This document shows, piece after piece, positions 23,407 through 33,309 of a stretch of DNA of 64,000 bases. The notes beneath the pieces were generated by a model. That model saw only the letters and a program-made list of their open reading frames with translations, did not search any database and was not told the DNA's origin. A program made the position numbers and the translations under genes. This DNA is from Gammaproteobacteria bacterium (GTDB lineage Bacteria > Pseudomonadota > Gammaproteobacteria > Enterobacterales > Alteromonadaceae). The stretch is from positions 1 through 64,000 of the forward strand of contig JAHJZX010000021.1 of NCBI GenBank assembly GCA_018826295.1. The letters run 5' to 3'. The first letter of the stretch is position 1; every line of letters starts with the position of its first letter.

Positions 23407-25104
23407 GTGGCTGACAATCAATCCACCGAGCTGACGCTAAGCGGCGACAACTTTAACAGCGGCAACAGCAGCGAGCAGCAGGAGCAAAAATCCGGCTTTA
23501 TCGGGTCTTTAGGCGGTACAGATCTGGTGCGGCAAATTACCATGATCGTCGCGCTGACGATCTGTCTGGCAATAGCGATACTGATAATCATGTGGGCACG
23601 CCAGCCAGAAATGCGTCCGCTGGGTACCTTTCAGACGCAGGAACTTATTCAAACGCTGGATCATCTGGATGCACAAAAGATCCCCTATTCATTAGAAGGC
23701 AATGTTATTTATATTGCTGAAGACCAATTTCAGACCGTGCGCTTGTCGTTATCGCGTGCCGGTTTAACCCAGGAGCCATCCAGTGGTACCGAGTTTTTGC
23801 TGCAGGATAGCGGCTTTGGTGTCAGCCAACGGTTGGAAATGGAGCGTTTAAAGCACAGCCGTGAACAGCAACTGGCGCGTACCATTGAAGAGCTGCAAAG
23901 CGTGTCCCGCGCCCGTGTGTTACTGGCGATCCCTAAAGAAAACGTATTTGCCCGGGCAGAAAAGCTACCCAGCGCTACCGTGTTGGTTACCGCGCGTGGC
24001 GGTACTGTGATCCGCGACAGTGAAGTTGACGCCATAGTTGATATTGTTGCCTCTGCGGTGCAGGGATTATCGCCGTCACGGGTAACGGTAACCGATCAGA
24101 ATGGCCGGCTGCTAAACAGCGGCTCGCAAGATGCCAGCTCGGCACGTTCGCGCAAAGAGTACGAATTGCAGCGCACCCGTGAAGAAGAATACCGGCAAAA
24201 AGTGGATTCTATTTTAATGCCGGTGCTCGGTTACGGAAACTATACCGCGCAAGTCGACTTACATATGGATTTTACCGCCACAGAGCAGACGCAAAAACGT
24301 TTTAACCCGGATTTGCCAGCCGTGCGCAGTGAAATGACCATTGAAGAAAACACCGTGGGCGGTTTAAGTGGCGGCATTCCCGGAGCGCTGTCTAACCAGC
24401 CGCCATTAAACTCTAATATTCCGGAGCAGGCCACCGGCAGCGGTGCGCAGCCGGTAATACCTGGTCGCAACAGCAAAGAAGCCACCCGCAATTACGAGCT
24501 GGACACCACGATCAGCCATATTTCGCAGCAAAGTGGCGTGATCCGTCGTTTAAGCGTATCTGTGGCAATCGACTACAAAGCCAATGCCAATGGCGAACCA
24601 GAAGCCCGCACCCAGGCCGAGCTGGCTAATATTCGCCGCTTGCTGCAAGGTGGCGTCGGTTTTGATGCCCAGCGCGGTGACATGATTGAAGTGATTTCAG
24701 TACCCTTTATGCGCGACGAGGTGGTAGAGCCACCACCGCCTAATTTCTATGAAGAAGAATGGTTTTTACGGGTAGTGCGCCTGGCGATTGGCGGTCTGAT
24801 AATCATAGTGCTGATCCTGGCCGTGATTAAACCAATGCTGAAAAAACTGATTTACCCAGAAGATACCAAAGATACTTATGATGATAATGCCCTCAGCAGC
24901 GGCTTGGATTTAGGCGACGATACTATCGATATGCTTAGCTCCAGCTTTGACGAAAACGCCGTAGGTTTTGCTGCAGATGGTACACTGATGTTACCGGACT
25001 TACATGGTGATGATGATTTATTACGCGCAGTGCGGGCTCTGGTTGCGAACGAGCCGGAACTGTCTTCCCTGGTAGTGAAAAACTGGTTGGCTGAAGATGA
25101 GTAG
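23407..25104 (+). CDS. fliF: Flagellar MS-ring protein FliF
   Basis: FliF builds the MS ring in the inner membrane, the base for rod and C-ring. The 565-residue protein has a first membrane helix near residues 45-66 (VALTICLAIAILIIMW). Periplasmic ring-building motifs follow (YSLEGNVIYIAEDQ, SRARVLLAIPKENVF). A second helix sits near 455-477, and a cytoplasmic tail binds FliG (VRALVANEPELSSLVVKNWL). The start is GTG with GGAGG eight bases upstream. The gene overlaps fliG by eight bases. Confidence 0.97.
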   Translation: MADNQSTELTLSGDNFNSGNSSEQQEQKSGFIGSLGGTDLVRQITMIVALTICLAIAILIIMWARQPEMRPLGTFQTQELIQTLDHLDAQKIPYSLEGNVIYIAEDQFQTVRLSLSRAGLTQEPSSGTEFLLQDSGFGVSQRLEMERLKHSREQQLARTIEELQSVSRARVLLAIPKENVFARAEKLPSATVLVTARGGTVIRDSEVDAIVDIVASAVQGLSPSRVTVTDQNGRLLNSGSQDASSARSRKEYELQRTREEEYRQKVDSILMPVLGYGNYTAQVDLHMDFTATEQTQKRFNPDLPAVRSEMTIEENTVGGLSGGIPGALSNQPPLNSNIPEQATGSGAQPVIPGRNSKEATRNYELDTTISHISQQSGVIRRLSVSVAIDYKANANGEPEARTQAELANIRRLLQGGVGFDAQRGDMIEVISVPFMRDEVVEPPPPNFYEEEWFLRVVRLAIGGLIIIVLILAVIKPMLKKLIYPEDTKDTYDDNALSSGLDLGDDTIDMLSSSFDENAVGFAADGTLMLPDLHGDDDLLRAVRALVANEPELSSLVVKNWLAEDE

Positions 25105-26131
25105 CATAGAAGCAACAAAGCCTGCGTTTGATGTAGGCAAACTGGACGGTGTTGAAAAGGCCGCGATCTTATTGCTGAGTTTGTCAGAAGAAGATGCTGC
25201 GCAGATTTTAAAGCACTTAGAGCCAAAGCAGGTGCAAAAAGTTGGTTTGGCGATGGCGCAGATGACCGATCTGAACCAGGCGAAAATCTCTGCCGTGCAT
25301 CGCTTGTTTATAGAGCAGATCCAGAATTTCAGCACCATCGGCTTCCAGAGTGAAGAGTTTATTAAACGGGCACTGACCGCTGCGCTGGGTGAAGAGAAAG
25401 CGGCAAATCTGATTGACCAGATAGTGCTGGGGGGCGGGGCCAAAGGTCTGGACTCGTTAAAATGGATGGACTCAAAGCAGGTTGCCAATATTATCCGCAA
25501 CGAGCACCCGCAGATCCAAACCATCGTATTGTCTTATCTGGAACCGGAGCAATCGGCAGAGATTTTATCGCAATTCCCGGAAAAGGTTCGGCTGGATTTA
25601 ACCATGCGTATCGCCAATCTGGAAGAAGTGCAGCCGGCGGCATTGCAGGAGTTAAACGAAATTATGGAGAAACAGTTTGCGGGTCAGGCTGGTACCCAGA
25701 CCGCGAAAATGGGCGGCTTAAAAGCGGCGGCCGATATTCTCAACTATATGGATACCAATATTGAAGGCCAGCTGATGGATTCGATCCGTGAGCATGACGA
25801 AGAAATGGCACAGCAAATTCAGGATCTGATGTTCGTATTCGAAAATCTGGTCGATGTGGACGATCGCGGTATTCAAACCTTGTTGCGTGAAATTCAGCAG
25901 GATGTGCTGATGAAAGCTCTGAAAGGCGCTGACGAAAATCTGAAAGAGAAAATCCTGAAAAACATGTCGAAACGGGCAGCCGAACTATTAACAGATGATC
26001 TGGAAGCGATGGGACCGGTGCGGGTTAGCGATGTTGAGGCCGCGCAGAAAGAAATTCTGTCGATTGCCCGCCGTCTGTCTGATGCCGGCGAGATTATGCT
26101 TGGCAGTGGCGGTGGCGATGACTTCCTGTAA
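25097..26131 (+). CDS. fliG: Flagellar motor switch protein FliG
   Basis: FliG couples the C-ring to the stator and is central to torque and switching. The 344-residue protein has the N-terminal FliF-binding domain (VEKAAILLLSLSEEDAAQIL) and the middle domain with EHPQIQ (the EHPQR-type motif). The C-terminal charged torque helix includes DDRGIQTLLREIQQDVLMKA. The length is typical. It is translationally coupled to fliF. Confidence 0.97.
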   Translation: MSSIEATKPAFDVGKLDGVEKAAILLLSLSEEDAAQILKHLEPKQVQKVGLAMAQMTDLNQAKISAVHRLFIEQIQNFSTIGFQSEEFIKRALTAALGEEKAANLIDQIVLGGGAKGLDSLKWMDSKQVANIIRNEHPQIQTIVLSYLEPEQSAEILSQFPEKVRLDLTMRIANLEEVQPAALQELNEIMEKQFAGQAGTQTAKMGGLKAAADILNYMDTNIEGQLMDSIREHDEEMAQQIQDLMFVFENLVDVDDRGIQTLLREIQQDVLMKALKGADENLKEKILKNMSKRAAELLTDDLEAMGPVRVSDVEAAQKEILSIARRLSDAGEIMLGSGGGDDFL

Positions 26132-26148
26132 GTTAAACTGAGGTAGCC

Positions 26149-27024
26149 ATGACAACAGATGGCTTTAAGTATAAGCGGCCGTTTTCGCCGGATGATGCCA
26201 CAGAGCAGCAGCTACAGCACTGGCATACGCCGGATCTGACCAATGAAAGCCGCCCCGACACCGGCCGTACTAATGCGCTTAACCTTACGCTGCCGCAAGC
26301 GCGTAAAGTCAGGCAAGAGCTGGAAGAGGAAGTCGTTGTCAAACCTTTGACAGCTGAGGATATTGAACAAATACGCCAGGCTGCTTACGACGAAGGCTTT
26401 GCACAAGGCAAAGAAGAAGGCTTCAGCAAAGGTTATAGCGAAGGCCGTGAGCAAGGCACGCAGGATGGGTTATTACAGGGGCAGGCTGAAGGCAAAAAGC
26501 AAGGTCTGGCCCAGGGCGAACAAGAACTGACCGAGCGTTTGGCGCAGTTAACCGGCTTGATTGAACAAATGCAAAAGCCGTTGGCCAGCGTCGATCGCAA
26601 AGTAGAACAACAATTGCTGCAACTGAGCCTGGCAATGGCGCAGGCAGTTATTGCGGTAGAAGTGCAAACTAACCCCAAAGTTATATTGCAGGCGGTAACA
26701 GAAGCCACCTCGGCCTTGCCGCTGGATGCCGCCCAGATCCGGATTAGATTACACCCGGATGATATGGCCGTAATCGAGCAATTTTACCCGACAACACAGC
26801 TGGCTGAACGTGGCTGGCAGTTACAGACCGATGCAACCGTCGCGCAGGGCGGCTGCCTGGTTGAAACCGCGCGCTCAAGTGTCGATCGCAGCCTGTCGCA
26901 GCGGTTGCAAAGCAGTCTGGAACATTTTATTCAATTACAAGACAGTACTGAGCCTGCAGAGCAAAGCAGTGCTGTGCCAACTGCAGCCACTGACGGGCAA
27001 GAGGTTGACGATGGCCAGCAGTGA
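26149..27024 (+). CDS. fliH: Flagellar export ATPase regulator FliH
   Basis: FliH is the stator-like partner of the FliI ATPase and links it to the C-ring through FliN. The product has 291 residues. Its middle (about 75-125) has a long run of GxxxG-type repeats ([20 protein letters not shown]), a known trait of FliH. The C-terminal domain resembles vacuolar ATPase E subunits. The C-terminal 25 residues are low-complexity. It overlaps the fliI start by 14 bases. Confidence 0.93.
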   Translation: MTTDGFKYKRPFSPDDATEQQLQHWHTPDLTNESRPDTGRTNALNLTLPQARKVRQELEEEVVVKPLTAEDIEQIRQAAYDEGFAQGKEEGFSKGYSEGREQGTQDGLLQGQAEGKKQGLAQGEQELTERLAQLTGLIEQMQKPLASVDRKVEQQLLQLSLAMAQAVIAVEVQTNPKVILQAVTEATSALPLDAAQIRIRLHPDDMAVIEQFYPTTQLAERGWQLQTDATVAQGGCLVETARSSVDRSLSQRLQSSLEHFIQLQDSTEPAEQSSAVPTAATDGQEVDDGQQ

Positions 27025-28357
27025 AACACTTAGCCGCTTTTTGCAATTGCAGCAGCAGTATGTGCATCCGTCCAGGCCAGCTGTCGCTGGTCATCTGGTA
27101 CGGGTTGTCGGCCTGACGCTGGAAGCCACCGGCTGTAGCGCGGCCATTGGCCAGCCTTGCAGTGTCGAGACGGCGCGCGGTGATATCATGGCCGAAGTGG
27201 TTGGCTTTGCCAATGACCGTATTTTTTTGATGCCCAAAGACGATGTTTCTGGTGTGGTGCCTGGAGCTAAAGTCACGCCGATGCTGAATTACAAAGGTGT
27301 TCCACTGAGCATGAACCTGCTGGGACGGGTGATAGACGGTGTCGGCAGCCCGCTGGACGGCAAAGGGCCGATAGCGGCTAAACAGTTCGGCGGTATTAAG
27401 GCTAAGCCGATAAACCCGCTAAACCGTCGGCCCATTAAACAACCGCTGGATGTCGGTGTCAGGGCGATCAACAGCATACTTACTGTTGGCAAAGGCCAGC
27501 GTATGGGCTTATTTGCCGGCTCAGGCGTCGGTAAAAGTGTGTTACTGGGTATGATGACGCGGGGGACCTCGGCAGATGTGATTGTCGTTGGATTGGTGGG
27601 TGAGCGCGGCCGCGAAGTTAAAGAATTTATTGATGAAATACTCGGCGATGAAGGCAAGCAGCGTTCGGTGGTGATTGCGGCGCCGGCTGATGTATCACCA
27701 CTGATGCGGCTTAAAGGCTGTGAGACCGCAGTGCAGGTGGCTGAGTACTTTCGGGATCAGGGACTGGACGTATTGTTGCTGATTGACTCTATTACCCGCT
27801 ATGCCCAGGCGCAGCGTGAAATAGCACTGGCCGTTGGTGAGCCGCCGGCGACCAAAGGTTACCCGCCGTCGGTGTTTGCCAAATTGCCGGCCCTGGTAGA
27901 GCGGGCCGGCAATGGCAGCGGCAACCAGGGTTCCATCACGGCTTTTTACACCGTGCTGTCTGAAGGTGATGATTTACAAGACCCTATTGCAGATGCATCG
28001 CGCGCCATTTTAGACGGCCATATAGTGTTGTCGCGCGCGCTGGCCGATGCCGGGCATTTTCCTGCTGTCGATGTCGAAAAATCTATCAGTCGGGTGATGC
28101 CGGCGGTGACCAGCCTTGAACACCAACACATGGCGCGTGGTATTAAACAGCTGTATTCCAGTTACCAGCAAAGTAAAGATCTGATCGCTATTGGCGCTTA
28201 TGTGCGCGGCAGCGATCCGCAACTGGATAAAGCCATAGCGATGATGCCAAGAATTAACGCTTTTTTGCAGCAGGGTATGCATGATGTTGTAGCCTACGAT
28301 GACAGCCTGCAAGGGCTGTTTCAGTTGCAGCCGCAGGCGAAAGGAAACGGCGTATGA
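27011..28357 (+). CDS. fliI: Flagellum-specific export ATPase FliI
   Basis: FliI hydrolyses ATP to aid unfolding and entry of export substrates. The 448-residue protein is an F1-beta-like ATPase. It has Walker A in [14 protein letters not shown] (about 168-181), the DELSEED-equivalent region and [20 protein letters not shown], and [20 protein letters not shown] start at ATG 27011; an open frame continues upstream to 26810 but lies within fliH and is not conserved. It overlaps fliJ by four bases. Confidence 0.96.
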   Translation: MASSETLSRFLQLQQQYVHPSRPAVAGHLVRVVGLTLEATGCSAAIGQPCSVETARGDIMAEVVGFANDRIFLMPKDDVSGVVPGAKVTPMLNYKGVPLSMNLLGRVIDGVGSPLDGKGPIAAKQFGGIKAKPINPLNRRPIKQPLDVGVRAINSILTVGKGQRMGLFAGSGVGKSVLLGMMTRGTSADVIVVGLVGERGREVKEFIDEILGDEGKQRSVVIAAPADVSPLMRLKGCETAVQVAEYFRDQGLDVLLLIDSITRYAQAQREIALAVGEPPATKGYPPSVFAKLPALVERAGNGSGNQGSITAFYTVLSEGDDLQDPIADASRAILDGHIVLSRALADAGHFPAVDVEKSISRVMPAVTSLEHQHMARGIKQLYSSYQQSKDLIAIGAYVRGSDPQLDKAIAMMPRINAFLQQGMHDVVAYDDSLQGLFQLQPQAKGNGV

Positions 28358-28803
28358 TTAACCACCGCTTTAGCATGCTCATTACTATACAACAACAACG
28401 AGAAGAGAAGTTGCAGGCGCAATTTGTTGCCGCGCAGCAGTTTTATCAGCAAGCTGAGCAAAAGTATCAGGGGCTGGCAAATTATCGTACTGACTATATT
28501 CGGCAAAGCCAGCAACAGGGCGCTGCTGGTTTGCAAAGCCGGCAGTACAGTCAGTTTGTTAATTTTATCGCCAAACTAGACCAGGCAATATTGCAGCAGG
28601 GCCGGGCCGTGCATCAGGCCAGAGCCGCAGCCGAGCAACGTAAACAAAGCTGGCTGGCGATGCAAAAAAAGCGTAAAGCACTGGAGTTATTGGTACAACG
28701 TGGGGAGCAGGCTGAGTTACTGCGTCAGTTAAAAGAAGAGCAAAAAAACGCCGATGAATATGCCAGCCAGTTGTATAGCCGCGCACAGGCTGTACAGCTT
28801 TAG
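28354..28803 (+). CDS. fliJ: Flagellar export protein FliJ
   Basis: FliJ is a coiled-coil stalk protein that connects FliI to the FlhA gate, like the gamma subunit of F1. The 149-residue product is almost wholly helical and very rich in Gln, Ala and Lys ([40 protein letters not shown]). Primary sequence is weakly conserved in this family. The call rests on coiled-coil character, size and position after fliI, with ATGA coupling. Confidence 0.9.
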   Translation: MINHRFSMLITIQQQREEKLQAQFVAAQQFYQQAEQKYQGLANYRTDYIRQSQQQGAAGLQSRQYSQFVNFIAKLDQAILQQGRAVHQARAAAEQRKQSWLAMQKKRKALELLVQRGEQAELLRQLKEEQKNADEYASQLYSRAQAVQL

Positions 28804-28907
28804 CGCAGTTTGAGTAAATACTGGCCCGAAACTTGAATAAGCAAATGGTAAAGTAGACGAAAGCGGAATTATGGCAGCGCTGGACGCCGGCCAAAGTGGG
28901 GTAACAC

Positions 28908-30659
28908 ATGACGCAAGCGTTATCGATTTCAATGCTGATGTTAGGCGCAGACATTACGCTAACTTCAGATACTAAAGCGGCCAATGCTCAGACAGCCGAT
29001 AATCAGCTGCCACAGACTGATGAGGGTAATGTAGAGCAGGGCAGTGGTTTTAGTGCGTTGTTGCAAGGCATGGTGCAACCGGCAAACAGCGGCAAGGCAG
29101 GCTTAGGCCAGCGGCAGATCCCTGCCGCTGGCAGTGAATTATCGGCGCTTAGCGCGGCTATGTTGCAGGCAACAAACCCCGATGCCGATGCAGCCAGTAG
29201 CGATGATCCTGCCTTAGCGAACAGCTTGTTGCTACAAATAGCGCTAAAAAACCAACCCGCTGATAAAGCTGCGGCAGACAACGAGGTTGCTACTGCCGAA
29301 GGCGAAGCGACAGTTGAGCTAGCTCTTGCCCAAACCGATACTGAAGCTGATAGCGAAACTGATGCGGAAGCTGACAGCAGCCAGTTAGGAAAACAACAGC
29401 CTGCGCTGGCAACGCAGGCTGCCGATACCAAATCAACCACAGTAGACACTAAGCTGGCCGCTGATACCGCCGCGGCAGAAGATGCCGCAACAGAAGATGC
29501 CGCAACAGCCAATTCTGGTACTAGCCAGACGAAACAGCCGGCTAATGCCGCTGCAATAGCTGCAACACCAGGTACTGCTCAAGTCGCAGATGGTCTTGCA
29601 GCCGGCGTGTCGTCTGATGCAAAACCAACTGCGGGGCAAAGCCAGACAACACTTTCTGAAGGCGGGGCAGCGCCTGAGAGTGCTGTATCTCCTGACGCTG
29701 AGCTGGCGCAACAACACCATCAACATGGTGATGCCGCCAAGCTAAGCCCTGTGGCGGCCAGTACCGGCCCGGGTAAGGCTGAACCGGCTAAAAACCGCAC
29801 TGCGTCAGCCGCTGCCGGCATCACTAAGCCAACTGAAACGGTAACAGAAGCCGCCACCCAGGCCAGCCCGGCGTTAACGGCAGAACCTGTAGCGGCAGTG
29901 AGCAGCCAGATCAAAGCAAAAAACGATGGCAAAGCGGACGACAAGTCAGCGCTTAGCAACTCCGGCAGTGAAAAACTCAGCCCTAAAGCTGACTCGGCCA
30001 ATTTAAGTAAAAGCGCTGCCGCTGAACAGGGTACTCAGCAGCAACAGCAAGGTCAGGCGCAGTCTGAGCGCCAGTTTGCCGCGCTGGCAAGCCACAACAG
30101 CAGCACAAAACCCGTTGCAGAGCCAACGCGGGCTGAAACCAGTTTTGCCAGCAGTTTGCACAGCGCTGAAAGCCGGCAGCAAACACACAGCAGCAAAGTC
30201 GTTGCTAAATCGGCGACTGAGCAATTAAAGCAAAGCCTTAATTTGCAACAACATGATGCCGCCGGCCAGTTACAGCAGCGGGTAAGCATTATGTTGCGAC
30301 AAAATATTCAGGTAGCTGAAATCCGGCTTGATCCGGCCGGCCTGGGCCAGATGCAGATAAAAATTGATGTGCAACAAGAGCAAACCAATGTGCAGTTTGT
30401 CGTGCAACAACCTCAGGCTAAAGAGTTACTGGAACAACAATTACCGCGCTTACGCGAATTGTTGCAGCAGCAAGGTATTGTCCTGGGAGAAGGCAGTGTG
30501 CAGCAGCAATCGCAGCAAGAACGCCAATTATCTGAGCGCCAGCAGCACAATGGCCAGGGGCGGCAACAGGGTACAGCTGACGATGGCTTAGGCGAAGACA
30601 GCATACAAACTCAGCTAAAGGTTGCGCCATCCGACAGGCTGGTTGATTATTATGCATAG
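28908..30659 (+). CDS. fliK: Hook-length control protein FliK
   Basis: FliK is exported to measure hook length and then switches FlhB specificity. The 583-residue product has a long Ala/Gln/Ser/Thr-rich N-terminal ruler region (about 1-440). The conserved C-terminal domain (about 450-540) includes LRQNIQVAEIRLDPAGLGQM and VQQPQAKELLEQQLPRLREL. The tail is Gln-rich. A 15-base tandem duplication lies at 29478-29507 in the ruler part. GGGG six bases upstream serves as ribosome binding site. A 104-base gap separates it from fliJ. Confidence 0.93.
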   Translation: MTQALSISMLMLGADITLTSDTKAANAQTADNQLPQTDEGNVEQGSGFSALLQGMVQPANSGKAGLGQRQIPAAGSELSALSAAMLQATNPDADAASSDDPALANSLLLQIALKNQPADKAAADNEVATAEGEATVELALAQTDTEADSETDAEADSSQLGKQQPALATQAADTKSTTVDTKLAADTAAAEDAATEDAATANSGTSQTKQPANAAAIAATPGTAQVADGLAAGVSSDAKPTAGQSQTTLSEGGAAPESAVSPDAELAQQHHQHGDAAKLSPVAASTGPGKAEPAKNRTASAAAGITKPTETVTEAATQASPALTAEPVAAVSSQIKAKNDGKADDKSALSNSGSEKLSPKADSANLSKSAAAEQGTQQQQQGQAQSERQFAALASHNSSTKPVAEPTRAETSFASSLHSAESRQQTHSSKVVAKSATEQLKQSLNLQQHDAAGQLQQRVSIMLRQNIQVAEIRLDPAGLGQMQIKIDVQQEQTNVQFVVQQPQAKELLEQQLPRLRELLQQQGIVLGEGSVQQQSQQERQLSERQQHNGQGRQQGTADDGLGEDSIQTQLKVAPSDRLVDYYA

Positions 30660-30678
30660 CAGTATGTTACTGCAGCAA

Positions 30679-30716
30679 TCAGAGCAGGCTTGATTTACTT
30701 TAGCGTCAGGCTCTGA
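30679..30716 (+). repeat. Inverted repeat between fliK and fliL
   Basis: TCAGAGC at 30679-30685 and GCTCTGA at 30710-30716 form a 7-bp inverted repeat with a 24-base loop in the 91-base gap. No T run follows, so it is probably not a terminator. It could affect mRNA stability. Confidence 0.3.
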
Positions 30717-30750
30717 GCATAATGGTTAACGGCGCAATTAAGGGGCAGGT

Positions 30751-31272
30751 ATGGCAGCGGAAAAAGATTTAGTGATCGCCGAAGGTGGCGGCAAGAAAAA
30801 GTGGATAATTATTGGTGCCGCCGTATTGGTTGTGGTGCTGGGTGTCGGAGGCTTTTTTATGTTTTCTGGCGGTAGCAGTACAGCAGAGGCAGACGGCGCA
30901 GGTCAAACGAGCGCCGGCTCAGATCAGGCTGCAGGTGCTGCTGAAGCGAAAGGCAGTGCGCTCTATGTGCCGTTGCCCAAGCCTTTTGTGTTTAACGTAC
31001 CGGGTGCATCGCGTGACAGAATGGTACAGATTAAAGTGCAATTGCTGGTTAGAGGCGACAATAACCACACACTGGCGATGCGGCATATACCTTTGATTGA
31101 AGGGGCGCTGTTGGAAACGTTCAGCTCGTCCAATGCGGATGAACTGGTGACTGTGGCCGGCCGTGATGCACTAAAAAATAAAGCCTTAAGCGATTTGCAA
31201 CAGGCGATGATAGAAGTAGTAGGTTCAGTGGTGGTGGACGAGGTGTTGTTCACCGGTTTTGTTATGCAATAA
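30751..31272 (+). CDS. fliL: Flagellar basal body-associated protein FliL
   Basis: FliL is a single-pass inner-membrane protein that surrounds stator units and supports motor output. The 173-residue protein has a short cytoplasmic N-terminus (AEGGGKKK), one membrane helix at about 18-38 (WIIIGAAVLVVVLGVGGFFM), a low-complexity linker and a periplasmic domain (about 70-173). That domain contains LPKPFVFNV and RHIPLIEGALLETFS. It leads the C-ring and export genes. Confidence 0.94.
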   Translation: MAAEKDLVIAEGGGKKKWIIIGAAVLVVVLGVGGFFMFSGGSSTAEADGAGQTSAGSDQAAGAAEAKGSALYVPLPKPFVFNVPGASRDRMVQIKVQLLVRGDNNHTLAMRHIPLIEGALLETFSSSNADELVTVAGRDALKNKALSDLQQAMIEVVGSVVVDEVLFTGFVMQ

Positions 31273-31284
31273 GAGTGAGCAGCC

Positions 31285-32373
31285 GTGACCGATTTACTGT
31301 CACAAGACGAAATTGATGCGCTGTTACATGGTGTTGATGACGTCGAAGAAGAAGAAATAGACGAGTCCGGCGAAGGCAGGGGCCGTTCCGCGATGGAATA
31401 CGATTTCTCCTCACAGGATCGTATTGTGCGCGGCCGTATGCCCACTCTGGAAATGGTTAACGAGCGTTTCGCCCGTCATATGCGCATCAGTTTATTTAAT
31501 ATGATGCGCCGTACCGCCGAAGTGTCGATTAACGGCGTGCAAATGATCAAGTTTGGCGAATATGTGCATACCCTGTTTGTACCTACCAGTTTAAATATGG
31601 TGCGGTTCAGGCCGTTGAAAGGCACTGGCCTGATCACCATGGAAGCGCGGTTAGTGTTTATTTTGGTAGATAACTTCTTCGGCGGTGATGGCCGCTACCA
31701 CGCCAAAATTGAAGGCCGTGAATTTACGCCAACCGAACGGCGTATTATTCAGATGTTGTTAAAACTGATTTTTGAAGACTACAAAGAAGCCTGGGCACCG
31801 GTGATGGACGTGTCGTTTGAATATCTCGACTCTGAAGTTAACCCGGCAATGGCCAATATTGTCAGCCCGACCGAGGTGGTGGTTATCAGTTCATTCCATA
31901 TTGAGCTGGATGGCGGTGGTGGTGATTTCCACGTCGCCCTGCCTTACTCCATGCTGGAACCGATCCGCGAATTGCTTGATGCCGGTGTGCAAAGCGATAA
32001 AGAAGACACCGATCTGCGCTGGAGTAAGGCGCTGCGCGATGAAATTATGGACGTTAAAGTTGATCTGACCACCAAAATGATGGATGTCGATCTGACGCTG
32101 CGGGAGATTATGGAGCTGAAAGCTGGCGATATTATTCCGATAGAAATACCGGAACATATTACTGTGCTGATTGAGGATTTGCCGTCCTATCGTGCCAAGC
32201 TCGGCCGTTCACGCGAAAGTGTCGCGCTGAAAATCATAGAGAAAATAAAACGGCCTGAGTCGGTAAAATCTGAAATGCATGTATTTACCAAGGGTGGGCG
32301 CCGGCTGGACAGCGACGCTGATATTTCTGAATTAGAAGCCGATCTGAATCTGTCAGATCGTGATAGAAGGTAA
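31285..32373 (+). CDS. fliM: Flagellar motor switch protein FliM
   Basis: FliM forms the middle of the C-ring and receives phospho-CheY. The 362-residue protein carries the CheY-binding peptide LLSQDEIDALLHGV at its N-terminus. The GGXG-type middle domain includes FFGGDGRYHAKIEGREFTPT, and a SpoA-type C-terminal domain follows. The start is GTG 31285. It is followed five bases later by fliN. Confidence 0.97.
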   Translation: MTDLLSQDEIDALLHGVDDVEEEEIDESGEGRGRSAMEYDFSSQDRIVRGRMPTLEMVNERFARHMRISLFNMMRRTAEVSINGVQMIKFGEYVHTLFVPTSLNMVRFRPLKGTGLITMEARLVFILVDNFFGGDGRYHAKIEGREFTPTERRIIQMLLKLIFEDYKEAWAPVMDVSFEYLDSEVNPAMANIVSPTEVVVISSFHIELDGGGGDFHVALPYSMLEPIRELLDAGVQSDKEDTDLRWSKALRDEIMDVKVDLTTKMMDVDLTLREIMELKAGDIIPIEIPEHITVLIEDLPSYRAKLGRSRESVALKIIEKIKRPESVKSEMHVFTKGGRRLDSDADISELEADLNLSDRDRR

Positions 32374-32378
32374 TTAAA

Positions 32379-32771
32379 ATGGCTGATGATAAAGACACCA
32401 TGGACGAATGGGCCGCTGCGATGGCAGAGGCCGAAGGCGCTGGAAATGGCGCTGAACCGGTTGAGCTGGAAGAGCTACGTGATGAAAAAGCTGACATTAC
32501 CGTAGACGAAAAACGCAAACTAGACACCATTCTTGATATTCCGGTTACCATTTCAATGGAAGTCGGCCGGGCGAAAATAAGCATTCGTAACCTGTTACAA
32601 CTGAATCAGGGCTCAGTGGTGGAACTGGAGCGGGTGGCCGGTGAACCGCTGGACGTCTTGGTCAATGGTACTCTGATTGCCCATGGCGAAGTGGTTGTTG
32701 TTAACGATAAATTTGGTATCCGCTTAACTGATGTTATTAGTCAGATCGAGCGGATTAAGAAGCTGCGTTAA
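32379..32771 (+). CDS. fliN: Flagellar motor switch protein FliN
   Basis: FliN forms the base of the C-ring and docks FliH. The 130-residue protein has an acidic N-terminal tail (about 1-45) and a SpoA domain (about 50-130) with LDIPVTISMEVGRAKISIRN and GTLIAHGEVVVVNDKFGIRL, which are strongly conserved. Its stop shares a base with the fliO start (TAATG). Confidence 0.97.
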   Translation: MADDKDTMDEWAAAMAEAEGAGNGAEPVELEELRDEKADITVDEKRKLDTILDIPVTISMEVGRAKISIRNLLQLNQGSVVELERVAGEPLDVLVNGTLIAHGEVVVVNDKFGIRLTDVISQIERIKKLR

Positions 32772-33301
32772 TGCGTTGTGCCTTAGTTATTATGGCGCTT
32801 TGGTTAAGCCTGCCACTAAGTGTTACCGCGCAGCAAGCCGACGACGCCGCAAAAGAAACGATACAGCAAGCACCGCCAGCTCACGCCGCACCGGCAGGCG
32901 CAGAGCCTGAAACGTCGCCCGCTGTTGCTCCTGCTCCCACTAATGCAGAGCCGGTAAAACCCAAAGCCTTGCAAAGCACGGCCGAGCGGCCGGCAACCGG
33001 GGTTGGCTTGGGTAAAATGGCGCTGTCATTGCTGATTGTGGTGGCGATAGTGATTGCACTTGGCTGGACATTCAAAAAATTGACGCTGCGCTTACCTGGC
33101 AGCCGGCATATAAAAATTATTTCGTCTATGCCACTTGGGCCAAAAGAGCGTCTGTTAGTTATTGAAATGCAAGGAAAACAGCGTGTTTTGGGTGTCACCG
33201 CACACAACATAAACTTGCTGTTTGAGTTAGAAAATCCACTACCTGAAGAAAAGTTGGCATCAGACTTTCATACACAGTTGCAATCTTTACTGAAAAAATA
33301 G
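32771..33301 (+). CDS. fliO: Flagellar biosynthetic protein FliO
   Basis: FliO helps assemble the FliP ring of the export gate. The 176-residue product starts with a signal-like hydrophobic stretch (LVIMALWLSLPLSVTA). A Pro/Ala-rich periplasmic linker, one membrane helix at about 80-98 (MALSLLIVVAIVIALGWTF) and a cytoplasmic domain (RLPGSRHIKIISSMPLGPKE) follow. The family is variable; position before fliP and topology support the call. Confidence 0.92.
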   Translation: MRCALVIMALWLSLPLSVTAQQADDAAKETIQQAPPAHAAPAGAEPETSPAVAPAPTNAEPVKPKALQSTAERPATGVGLGKMALSLLIVVAIVIALGWTFKKLTLRLPGSRHIKIISSMPLGPKERLLVIEMQGKQRVLGVTAHNINLLFELENPLPEEKLASDFHTQLQSLLKK

Positions 33302-33309
33302 TGTGAGCT

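Noticed and set aside
26810-27010. N-terminal extension of fliI
   Set aside because: The extra 67 codons lie inside fliH in another frame and do not look like FliI. ATG 27011 gives the normal length.
28822-28837. Possible sigma54 promoter before fliK (TGGCCCGAAACTTGAA)
   Set aside because: The -12 element reads GA instead of the essential GC, so I do not call it.
29003-29512. Long minus-strand open frames opposite fliK
   Set aside because: They arise from the Ala/Ser/Gln-rich codon pattern of fliK, have no start signal and no recognisable protein features.
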